Positions 57,320-64,000 of a stretch of 64,000 bases of DNA are shown here, piece after piece (the first letter of the stretch is position 1; each line of letters opens with the position of its first letter). The translations under genes were made by a program, and so were the position numbers. This DNA comes from Candidatus Gastranaerophilales bacterium (GTDB lineage Bacteria; Cyanobacteriota; Vampirovibrionia; Gastranaerophilales; Gastranaerophilaceae), in assembly GCA_944325625.1 (NCBI GenBank), contig CALVAP010000001.1, forward strand, positions 230,029 through 294,028, read 5' to 3'. The notes below the pieces were generated by a model. The model did no database searches. It was given only the letters and a program-made list of their open reading frames with translations, and had not been told where the DNA came from.

Positions 57320-57376
57320 AGTTTAATTTATATCACAAATATTGTAGATTGAGAGATTTTGGTTTAATATTTTGAA

Positions 57377-58519
57377 ATGAATGAGGAAATATTTGTAAAA
57401 TTTGTTGAACCACAATACATAGAAAAAGAAATAGTGGCTGTAGGTTTTGATAATACATACAGAGCGCATGCGGTTGAAAAAAATCGTTATAAGACAATCA
57501 AGATAAAGAATTTAAAGCCGCAAGAGGCAACAATTTTAAAACAGGCAGCGTTGGCATTGGGGTTTGATGCGGCGGTAAATAGAGGGGTGTTGGATTGTAC
57601 TGTTGAAAGCAGTGATGCGATTATCAGCGGCTCTTTTGTTCAGTTTAAAAGATTATCCCAATCAATTATGCGTCAGCCTTTCAGATTAAAACAGCTTTCA
57701 AAATTGATTATTGATGCATTTTCTTCCCAATTAAAGCCATTTGTGTTCAAAAATAAAACTTTTGATTGGACAAGTCCTTATCTAATGGGGATATTAAATA
57801 TTACACCTGATTCTTTTTCGGATGGAGGAAAGTTTTTTGAGTTGGAAAATGCGATTCAGCAGTTTAAAAATCTTGTTGACAGTGGAGCGGATATAATAGA
57901 TATTGGTGCGGAATCGACAAGACCCAATCATAAGATTTTACCTTATGATGAAGAGATAAGAAGGTTGCGCCCGATTTTAAAGGAAATTAAAAATTTGGAT
58001 TGTAAAGTTACGTTGTCTGTGGACACAAGAAATGTCAAAACAGCTCAGATGGCAGTAGATATGGGAGTTGAAATTATTAATGATGTCGGGTTTGACGGAT
58101 TTAATTATAAAATGATTGACTTTGTTAATGCCAATAATGTTGCATATATAGTTATGCACAATAATCAGGTTCAAGGTAGTGTGAGTGATGTTGTATATGG
58201 TGAGTTGTTTGAGGTTTTGCAAAAAATTAATGCTCCGGTTATTGCGGATATTGGTATAGGATTTGGAAAAAATATTGAACAAAATTATGAACTTATAAGT
58301 CGCGCAGGAGAGTTTAGAAGTCTTGGAGTGCCCATTTTGGTTGGGCATTCCAGAAAGTCTTTTTTATCTAAGAAGTTCAACTTTACCCCAGTGCAGTTGG
58401 ATGAGGCAAGTGTTGTTATTTCTTCAAAATTGGCAGATTTAGGAGTAAATGTTTTAAGAGTTCATGATGTTAGGAAAAACAGGCTTATGCTTGATGTCTT
58501 GGGCGAGTTAAAGGTTTAG
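57377..58519 (+). CDS. folP: Dihydropteroate synthase with N-terminal extension
   Basis: A 380-residue protein. Residues 125-380 are a complete DHPS TIM barrel for folate synthesis: MGILNITPDSFSDGG, DIIDIGAESTRP, INDV, PVIADIGIGFGKN and VGHSRKSF all align with known active-site motifs. The first about 120 residues form an extra domain that precedes the barrel, as in some DHPS of Negativicutes and other phyla. Its stop overlaps the convergent holB stop by 4 bp. Confidence 0.9.
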   Translation: MNEEIFVKFVEPQYIEKEIVAVGFDNTYRAHAVEKNRYKTIKIKNLKPQEATILKQAALALGFDAAVNRGVLDCTVESSDAIISGSFVQFKRLSQSIMRQPFRLKQLSKLIIDAFSSQLKPFVFKNKTFDWTSPYLMGILNITPDSFSDGGKFFELENAIQQFKNLVDSGADIIDIGAESTRPNHKILPYDEEIRRLRPILKEIKNLDCKVTLSVDTRNVKTAQMAVDMGVEIINDVGFDGFNYKMIDFVNANNVAYIVMHNNQVQGSVSDVVYGELFEVLQKINAPVIADIGIGFGKNIEQNYELISRAGEFRSLGVPILVGHSRKSFLSKKFNFTPVQLDEASVVISSKLADLGVNVLRVHDVRKNRLMLDVLGELKV

Positions 58520-59499
58520 GGGGAGATTGTTTCCCAATTTTTATAGATTTTATATAGAGCATTTTCTAATGCAGGTTGTGGTTTAATGTATGATTTTATT
58601 TGAGATTGTGCTTCATTTATGACTTTTATATCTTCAATCATTCTTGATACAATTTTGGGGTTATTAGAATTTGCAAGTGCAGTTTGTTTGATAAAAATTT
58701 GAAACTTTGTAAGAGCTTCTTCTGCGCTAATATTAGCAAGTTCGGCGTTTGTAATAAACCTTTCTGCTATATCGTTAATTATTAGTCTGTCTATTTGAGG
58801 ATAGGTTTTGAGTTCTTGTGGTATTACTCTTATGTCTTCATCTTGTGTGTAATTTGTTGGCACATAAAAACACTGAGAGCGCGAAATTATAGTATCTATA
58901 AGGTCGCTTTTGTTCCTTGCCAAAAAGATAAAAGTCGTGTTTTGAGGAGGTTCTTCTATTGATTTGAGCATTGAATTTGCGCTTTCTTCTTGAAAAACTT
59001 TTCTGATAAGCCCTTTGGGAACCCAGTATTTGTCATTTTGTTCGTCTTCAAACGGCAAAGTAAAATGATTATCCTTAAAGGTTTTTATATGTTCTTTTTC
59101 AACATAATTTGGGGTTTTTATCTCTGCATCACAAAGTATAAAAACTCGGTAATATTCGCTGGTCGAAGCAAGGAGATTTTTGATAGACTGAGTTTGCTTA
59201 ACGGAAATAACAGTCTTGGTATTATCGTCTTCGGGCTTAAAATCGAGTTTTGAAACAGTTATAACAGCCGGATGGCTGTTTGCTTTTACCCAGTTGCAAT
59301 TTAGACATTGGCAGTTTATACTTTTGTCGTTTGTGCAGTTGAGAATTTTGGCAAGATTTAAAGCCAGCATGTATTGAGTAAAGGCATCTTCGCCATATAG
59401 AATGATGGATTGTGGGAAGTTCTTCTTGTCATTGGTTAGAAGAAGTGAGAAGTAGTTTTTTATAAAGTTTAAATTGTTGTTGATATATGGTGAAAACAT
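58516..59499 (-). CDS. holB: DNA polymerase III delta' subunit
   Basis: A 327-residue clamp-loader subunit. It has the four-Cys zinc module (C...CQCLNC, about residues 54-70) of delta'/gamma subunits, SANSMLKSIEEPPQNTTFIFLA and ISRSQCFYV. The P-loop is degenerate (LYGEDAFTQYML), as in other delta' proteins that do not hydrolyse ATP. Its ATG overlaps the holA stop by one base (59499), so delta and delta' are co-translated. Confidence 0.85.
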   Translation of the reverse strand: MFSPYINNNLNFIKNYFSLLLTNDKKNFPQSIILYGEDAFTQYMLALNLAKILNCTNDKSINCQCLNCNWVKANSHPAVITVSKLDFKPEDDNTKTVISVKQTQSIKNLLASTSEYYRVFILCDAEIKTPNYVEKEHIKTFKDNHFTLPFEDEQNDKYWVPKGLIRKVFQEESANSMLKSIEEPPQNTTFIFLARNKSDLIDTIISRSQCFYVPTNYTQDEDIRVIPQELKTYPQIDRLIINDIAERFITNAELANISAEEALTKFQIFIKQTALANSNNPKIVSRMIEDIKVINEAQSQIKSYIKPQPALENALYKIYKNWETISP

Positions 59500-60479
59500 T
59501 ACTCTGCCTTGCTTAATATAAGTTGCTCGATTGCTATTTCTTCCGAATATATTTGACCTGTTTTTATTTTAAATTCACAATCAATCAAGTTCTTTTTGAG
59601 CTGCAAAAGTTCATCATACCTGTAGTTGCGAATTTTTTCGAGTTCAAGTTTAACTCTAAACTCATGCATATTAACCTTTTTTGATATTTCAAACGAGTTC
59701 ATATTGCGAGAGAGAAGTTTTAGGTTGATAAATCTGGAGATAGTCCCTTGCAACATAGATAATATTTGAAGCGGGTGTTGCGTTTGTGTAAGGAGAGAAA
59801 GTTCCTTTATGGCATCATCTTTCTGTGACAGCACAAAATTATCTACCAACTTAAATATATTTTGGTTAATTGTGCAGATACTTTCTATATCTTTAATGGT
59901 CGGATTTTTTTGGGGGTAAATGTAGAGCTTGAGTTTTTTTAATTCGTTATCTATTACCCTAAGATTAGAGCCAAGCATTTCGATAAGTTTAGAGGCACTT
60001 TCGGAGGTTAATTCAAGCTCATTTTCTTTTGCAAGCTTTATAACAACAGGAGGAAGCCCTTTATCATACGTGGGAAGCTGCTTATATTCTTTAATTTCAC
60101 AGAATTTAGAAAGTATTTTGTATATTTTTCTCCTTGTATCAATTTTTTTGTTAATATTCCTATCGATTTTATACAAAAAAATTATATTAATTTGTTCAGG
60201 AACGAGAGAGAGTGACTTTTCCAGCAACGTAAGTTGTTTATCGTCGAATGATATTTCCGGCTTGTTGTCAAAAAAGCTATTGCACTCGATAATAATTACA
60301 CTATTACCAAACATCATAGGTTGGGTATTTAAAATATCAATCAAATCTGAGAACTTAGGGTTGGAAAATGTTTTATAGCTCATAGAAACAAAAGACTTAT
60401 CGAGAAGCTTATTTTTAAGCTTCCCGATATCTTTATCCATCAAAAAATCTTCTTGACCATAAAACAAATATAAAGTCAT
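59499..60479 (-). CDS. holA: DNA polymerase III delta subunit
   Basis: A 326-residue clamp-loader wrench subunit. The N-terminus LYLFYGQEDFLMDK is the HolA signature, with GSNLRVIDNELKKLKLY in the centre (about 168-184) and PLQILSMLQGTISRFINLKLL in the collar region. No ATP-binding motif, as expected. First gene of the holA-holB unit, about 15 bp after the ROK kinase gene on the same strand, so all three may be one operon. Confidence 0.87.
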   Translation of the reverse strand: MTLYLFYGQEDFLMDKDIGKLKNKLLDKSFVSMSYKTFSNPKFSDLIDILNTQPMMFGNSVIIIECNSFFDNKPEISFDDKQLTLLEKSLSLVPEQINIIFLYKIDRNINKKIDTRRKIYKILSKFCEIKEYKQLPTYDKGLPPVVIKLAKENELELTSESASKLIEMLGSNLRVIDNELKKLKLYIYPQKNPTIKDIESICTINQNIFKLVDNFVLSQKDDAIKELSLLTQTQHPLQILSMLQGTISRFINLKLLSRNMNSFEISKKVNMHEFRVKLELEKIRNYRYDELLQLKKNLIDCEFKIKTGQIYSEEIAIEQLILSKAE

Positions 60480-60494
60480 ATTTACCTGTTTAAT

Positions 60495-61451
60495 TTAATT
60501 ATCGATAAGAAGGCTGGCGCCAATTACGCCGGCTGTATTACCCAGTTGAGCGGGAACAATTTGGACGGAACTTCCGGAAATTGGCATAGCTCTGTCTTTT
60601 AGGGCTTTTTCAATAGGTTTAATAATAATATCACCTGCGTCAGCTACCCCGCCACCAATGATAATTTTTTCCGGGTTCAAAAGATTAACTACGCTTGCCA
60701 GACCGATTCCAATGTATCTGCCTATTATTGCAAAAATTCTTTTAGCAACAGCATCGCCCTGTTTTGCTGCTTCAGCTACAACATATGGTGTAATATCAGG
60801 ATTTGCGAGTTCACGATATTTTGTAGATTTACCACCTTTTATGTATTCTTCCGCAAGTGCAACTATAGCAGGACCCGAAGCATAAGCCTCAAGACAGCCT
60901 GTATCACCGCAGCCACAAATTGGTGATTCATCACTCATGTTAAGTTTGATATGACCGATTTCGCCTGCTGCGTTGTCTGCTCCGCGAACAATTTTTCCGT
61001 TAATAATAAGACCTGAACCAATACCAGTACCGATTGTTATGCAGATAAGATTTTGACAGCCTTTGCCTGCTCCATAGTTTAATTCACCAAGAGCAGCGCA
61101 CCTTACGTCATTGTCAACTTTGGTTGGAATTTGAAACTCGTCTTGCATGATTTTTGCAATAGGAACATTAACCCAACCCGGAATATTCGGTAAAAGTCTT
61201 ACTATACCGTTTGTGCAGTCTATTTGTCCGGGGAAACCAAATCCTATTCCTTCTATAACGTCTTTTGAAGTTTTGGTTTCTTTCATAAGGTCGGATACAG
61301 CTTGTTTAATGCTTGAAATAGTGTATTCAAAGCCCATTTCTGCTCTTGTAGGAATTGAGTTTGAATAAACGATATTCCCATTTGTATCAACAAGCGCAAT
61401 TTTAACATTTGTTCCGCCAACATCAACCCCTATTCTGTATTTTTTGTTCAT
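60495..61451 (-). CDS. glk: ROK-family glucokinase
   Basis: A 318-residue sugar kinase: ATP-binding YRIGVDVGGTNVKIALVD, catalytic region VDNDVRCAALGE, second ATP loop TIGTGIGSGLI and the ROK zinc motif CGCGDTGCLE preceded by GEIGH. This pattern is that of glucokinases feeding glycolysis, but other hexoses remain possible. GGGAG 6 bases before the ATG. It precedes holA by 15 bp. Confidence 0.88.
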   Translation of the reverse strand: MNKKYRIGVDVGGTNVKIALVDTNGNIVYSNSIPTRAEMGFEYTISSIKQAVSDLMKETKTSKDVIEGIGFGFPGQIDCTNGIVRLLPNIPGWVNVPIAKIMQDEFQIPTKVDNDVRCAALGELNYGAGKGCQNLICITIGTGIGSGLIINGKIVRGADNAAGEIGHIKLNMSDESPICGCGDTGCLEAYASGPAIVALAEEYIKGGKSTKYRELANPDITPYVVAEAAKQGDAVAKRIFAIIGRYIGIGLASVVNLLNPEKIIIGGGVADAGDIIIKPIEKALKDRAMPISGSSVQIVPAQLGNTAGVIGASLLIDN

Positions 61452-61573
61452 AATTCACTCCCTAAATAATCATCATGATTAGATTTTAGCATGAAAACCT
61501 GTTCTTAATCCTTTGTTGTTAAAACGAGTTGTATAATTTTTACAATTTATTATAATGTTTTACAACTTTACAA

Positions 61574-61603
61574 TTGTGACTTTTGATTATTCGTAAGTAT
61601 AAT
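61574..61603 (+). promoter_or_regulatory. Promoter close to the start of the secreted orphan
   Basis: TTGTGA (61574-61579), 18-bp spacer, TATAAT (61598-61603). The predicted transcript start falls at about 61609-61610, at or next to the ATG. Confidence 0.5.
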
Positions 61604-61609
61604 ATTTGT

Positions 61610-62257
61610 ATGAAGAAGTTAGTAGCTGTTTTTATAGTTATAGGGTTGGTTATAGGATTGCCGTCATTGGCAAAGAAAAAAGATTATGGCGAACCTTTAT
61701 CCCAAAATAATAATTCCGGCTATGCAGGCAAGTTACCTGATATACAGGCGGAATTTGACTACTTGCGCCCCAGTACCAGCTCAAAAGACCTTATTCGTGT
61801 GGATGAAAATGCTAAAATAGAAGAACTCATTCCTGCGCCACGTAAAGAAAAAATGTATATTGATATCATCAAAAAGAAAGATAAAACTTCCAACTACATT
61901 CACGATGTCAATGATATTATAACCATTCTTGAAAAAATCAAAGTTTCAATAATCCAAGGCGCTAAAACACAGGTATTTAATGCACAAGTAAGTTATTTTA
62001 TAGATTTGGCGTATTATTTGCAAAGGGAGTACGGTGAAAAATCAGAATCCAGTTATGTGTCATATAGCAAAATAATGGAGCTTTCAAATCAAGCATACAG
62101 TGTGGCAACCCTTAGACGAGAGGCTCAATATTATGGTAAATATTTGAGTTATAGTGAGGAGGGCTATATTTATAGTCCCGAATACGTGAACGAACAGCTT
62201 CAATATTTATTGGATGCGATAAATCAAACAATTCCGATACTGAAGGATATCGAATAG
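61610..62257 (+). CDS. Secreted hypothetical protein
   Basis: A 215-residue protein with a Sec signal peptide (KKLVAVFIVIGLVIGLPSLA). The mature protein is charged and helical, with a Tyr-rich C-terminal third (YYGKYLSYSEEGYIYSPEY). Start ATG 61610: no SD, and the promoter TATAAT ends 6 bases upstream, so the mRNA may be leaderless. An in-frame TTG at 61583 overlaps the promoter and is rejected. Convergent with the flagellin-like gene. No family recognised. Confidence 0.6.
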   Translation: MKKLVAVFIVIGLVIGLPSLAKKKDYGEPLSQNNNSGYAGKLPDIQAEFDYLRPSTSSKDLIRVDENAKIEELIPAPRKEKMYIDIIKKKDKTSNYIHDVNDIITILEKIKVSIIQGAKTQVFNAQVSYFIDLAYYLQREYGEKSESSYVSYSKIMELSNQAYSVATLRREAQYYGKYLSYSEEGYIYSPEYVNEQLQYLLDAINQTIPILKDIE

Positions 62258-62281
62258 GTAAAATAAATGAAACTTATTAAC

Positions 62282-64000
62282 CTAACCCGCAATACCGTTA
62301 ATGAGTGCTAGTATAGTAGACGAGTAGTTTTGTTGTAGTTGAGTTTGCAGTAATTGAGCGTTAGAAATCATAGCAGCTCTGGCAAGAAGATTGTTGTATT
62401 CGGCAGCCGTATCAGCATCAATTAGAGTAGCTCTGGAGTTCATAAGGTTAGTAAGACGGGTTTGATTTGTCTTGAGTATACCATCTAACATATCCTTTTG
62501 GAACCCGATATCAACGCGGGAGCTGGTTAATCCGAGTATTATATCATCGATTTGAGCCAAAGAATCAATAGCACTTTCTCGGTTGGATACATCGATATCT
62601 AAGTCAGGGAAATATATACCTGTAGAGAATCCGAAAGTGGAATTAGACGATAAATTGGCATCGACAAATATATTGTAGTTCATATTTGCATCAACTAGTT
62701 CATCCATTTGAGAGTAGGTGGTGTTAGAACCTCGGTTGTATACTTTGTCATATCCCGTGCCGCCGGAGGCTGTGTTGTCTTTGCCCGAAATGATAGAAGT
62801 AGAATCATTACCTTCGCCTGCATCGACGATATTTTGGTTGCCAATAATTTTAATAGTATCATTTCCGGCTTCACCGTAAATTTCGTTGAAGTCCCCATTG
62901 GAAACATTTATGTAGTCTTTTCCATCACCGCCATAAACTTGGTTGTAATCAGAGTTTATTATGATTGAATCATTTCCGGCTTCACCGTGAACTGTATTGT
63001 TAGAGCCATCTACAATTTGAATGTAGTCATCATCAACCCCGCCATAAACGGTGTTGTAGTCAGTATTAATAATTATGGAATTATCACCGCTAGCAGAGGA
63101 AACAGCGTTATGTGAACCGTTAATAATTTCAATGCTGTCATCAAGATTACCTGTATCAACATCATTATGTGCACCGTCAATAATGATATTATCTTCCTGA
63201 GAGGAGTGAGCAGTGATTTTAAAAGCGTTACCTTCGAAAGTTATTTGACCGTCTTTTATGCTCCAATTGAGGACTCTGTCGGTACCATAAGTGGAGCCAT
63301 AACCGGAAAGTTTTTCGATATCATATTTTTTACCGTCAATAGTAACAGTGGTAGATTGACCTTCGTTAATATTAACAGTACCGCTGGTAGGAGTGATGAC
63401 GGTAGTACCTGAACCATTATCATCGACGGTAGTGTTGTCCCCTTGATCAACGGTATTACCGCTACCTGAACCTATAGTAACATCGTTGTTGCCATCACCT
63501 TTGTTAACGGTATTATTATCGCCATCGACTGTAACATCGTTGTTACCGGAACCTGGATTGAAGGTGTTGCCTTCGCCGTCAATATCAACGGTGTTGTTAC
63601 CATCTCCGGGGTTGATAGTGTTATTGTTGCCATTAACGCCTATGTTATCATCTTGCCCGTCAGCAGCGGTGATAATGAAGTCATCACCTGTGAAAGTAAT
63701 CTTACCTGTAGAGGAATCAAGAATATATAAAAGTTCGTTACCTTGAGCGCCGACATTCTTGACGGTGTAAGTTTTACCGCCAATAGTGAGGGTTTTAGTT
63801 TCATTGACATTGTATGATTGAGTAATTGTGTTGTCAGGCTTGTATTCTATAATTGAATCATTTGTTCCAATACCTGTATTTATATGAGAACCGTGATAAT
63901 ATTCCCCAGTAATTTTAATTGTATCATTGCCGTTTCCTGAATAAACTATGTTACCACCAGATGAAATAACAATAAAGTCATCTCCATCGCCTGTATCAAT
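62282..64000 (-). CDS. Beta-roll protein with flagellin C-terminal domain (partial, 5' end outside window)
   Basis: The minus frame is open without a stop from 64000 to the TAG/TAA-type stop at 62282, 572 codons, and continues beyond the edge. The last about 100 residues (62590-62285) match the flagellin C-terminal D1/D0 region: AIDSLAQIDDIILGLTSSR, NLMNSRATLIDADTAAE and QLLQTQLQQNYSSTILALI. Upstream is a long Asp/Gly/Asn-rich stretch with units such as YGEAGNDTIKI and VDGDNNTVNKGDGNND, as in calcium-binding beta-rolls. No ATG, GTG or TTG occurs in frame between 62707 and 64000. I infer a filament or export-type flagellin with a large surface insert. Confidence 0.75.
   Translation of the reverse strand: MDTGDGDDFIVISSGGNIVYSGNGNDTIKITGEYYHGSHINTGIGTNDSIIEYKPDNTITQSYNVNETKTLTIGGKTYTVKNVGAQGNELLYILDSSTGKITFTGDDFIITAADGQDDNIGVNGNNNTINPGDGNNTVDIDGEGNTFNPGSGNNDVTVDGDNNTVNKGDGNNDVTIGSGSGNTVDQGDNTTVDDNGSGTTVITPTSGTVNINEGQSTTVTIDGKKYDIEKLSGYGSTYGTDRVLNWSIKDGQITFEGNAFKITAHSSQEDNIIIDGAHNDVDTGNLDDSIEIINGSHNAVSSASGDNSIIINTDYNTVYGGVDDDYIQIVDGSNNTVHGEAGNDSIIINSDYNQVYGGDGKDYINVSNGDFNEIYGEAGNDTIKIIGNQNIVDAGEGNDSTSIISGKDNTASGGTGYDKVYNRGSNTTYSQMDELVDANMNYNIFVDANLSSNSTFGFSTGIYFPDLDIDVSNRESAIDSLAQIDDIILGLTSSRVDIGFQKDMLDGILKTNQTRLTNLMNSRATLIDADTAAEYNNLLARAAMISNAQLLQTQLQQNYSSTILALINGIAG
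63164..63364 (-). repeat. Repeated module B within the beta-roll protein
   Basis: About 67 residues with TVTIDGKKYDIEKL near the start and GQITFEGNAFKITA then EDNIIIDG at the end. It matches module A (63629-63802) in order and motif, showing an internal duplication. Confidence 0.6.
63629..63802 (-). repeat. Repeated module A within the beta-roll protein
   Basis: About 58 residues with TLTIGGKTYTVKNV at the start and GKITFTGDDFIITA then DDNIGVNG at the end, parallel to module B (63164-63364). Confidence 0.6.

Noticed and set aside
63256..63746. Short frames on both strands in the last kilobase
   Set aside because: They are shadows of the repeat-rich minus frame that is open to the window edge.

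Overview
The window is an AT-rich bacterial chromosome segment with densely packed short operons on both strands. It holds one tRNA gene and no insertion sequence, phage or CRISPR array that I can see. The cell is diderm: there is a glycosyltransferase family 9 (heptosyltransferase-type) enzyme, a porin, two very large AsmA-type proteins and an SLH-domain envelope protein. It is very probably an anaerobe: HydE ([FeFe]-hydrogenase maturase), HemW, pyruvate phosphate dikinase, a formate/nitrite channel, an NfnA-like flavoprotein and a membrane hydrogenase-related complex. SLH domains together with a porin and LPS-type genes, plus several secreted-looking orphan families, fit a non-photosynthetic cyanobacterial relative (Vampirovibrionia/Melainabacteria, possibly gut Gastranaerophilales). 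That assignment is inference; no 16S gene is present.

Layout. 1-4.3 kb: the start of a DUF475/TerC-like gene running off the left edge, a small coiled-coil protein, a heptosyltransferase, a GAF-GGDEF-HD-GYP signalling protein and two small orphans. 4.3-5.4 kb: a two-gene chromate transporter. 5.6-9.7 kb: a secreted orphan, a zinc/cadmium P-type ATPase divergent from an SmtB-type sensor with clear operator/promoters, and a WG-repeat protein. 9.8-14 kb: an AsmA-like protein and a two-subunit CoA-transferase. 14-22.5 kb: a six-gene operon for a hydrogenase-4-like membrane complex (reading leftward) divergent from a FocA-type channel. 22.5-29 kb: porin, second AsmA-like protein and glucose-6-phosphate isomerase. 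29-37.2 kb: tRNA-Lys, a GNAT-like protein, flippase and UDP-GlcNAc 2-epimerase, a hydE-cysK pair, a Cys-His-Asp transglutaminase-like protein, rhodanese and HemW. 37.3-39.2 kb: rimP-nusA behind an attenuator-like leader. 39.2-47.4 kb: a surface/calcium-flavoured region (small orphan, annexin-like protein, 1309-aa EF-hand protein, Cys-rich SLH protein, beta-roll protein). 47.6-55.4 kb: ppdK interrupted by one in-frame stop, an orphan, nfnA-like gene, a four-Cys microprotein, ahcY and a zinc dehydrogenase. 55.4-62.3 kb: flippase-like membrane protein, DUF3137-like protein, folP, holB-holA, ROK glucokinase and a secreted orphan. 62.3-64 kb: a partial gene on the minus strand that couples long Asp/Gly/Asn-rich beta-roll repeats to a flagellin C-terminal domain and runs off the right edge.

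The strongest candidates for something undescribed are: (a) the flagellin-C/beta-roll chimera at 62282-64000, whose repeat part has no start codon in frame and is therefore easily missed; (b) the hydrogenase-like complex, whose large subunit keeps the first cysteine of both NiFe CxxC motifs but has serine at both second (bridging) positions, next to a formate-type channel; (c) the calcium-motif operon at 39231-43918; and (d) the transglutaminase-like protein at 34773-35603. The ppdK stop is either a sequence error or a very recent event, because both halves are intact.
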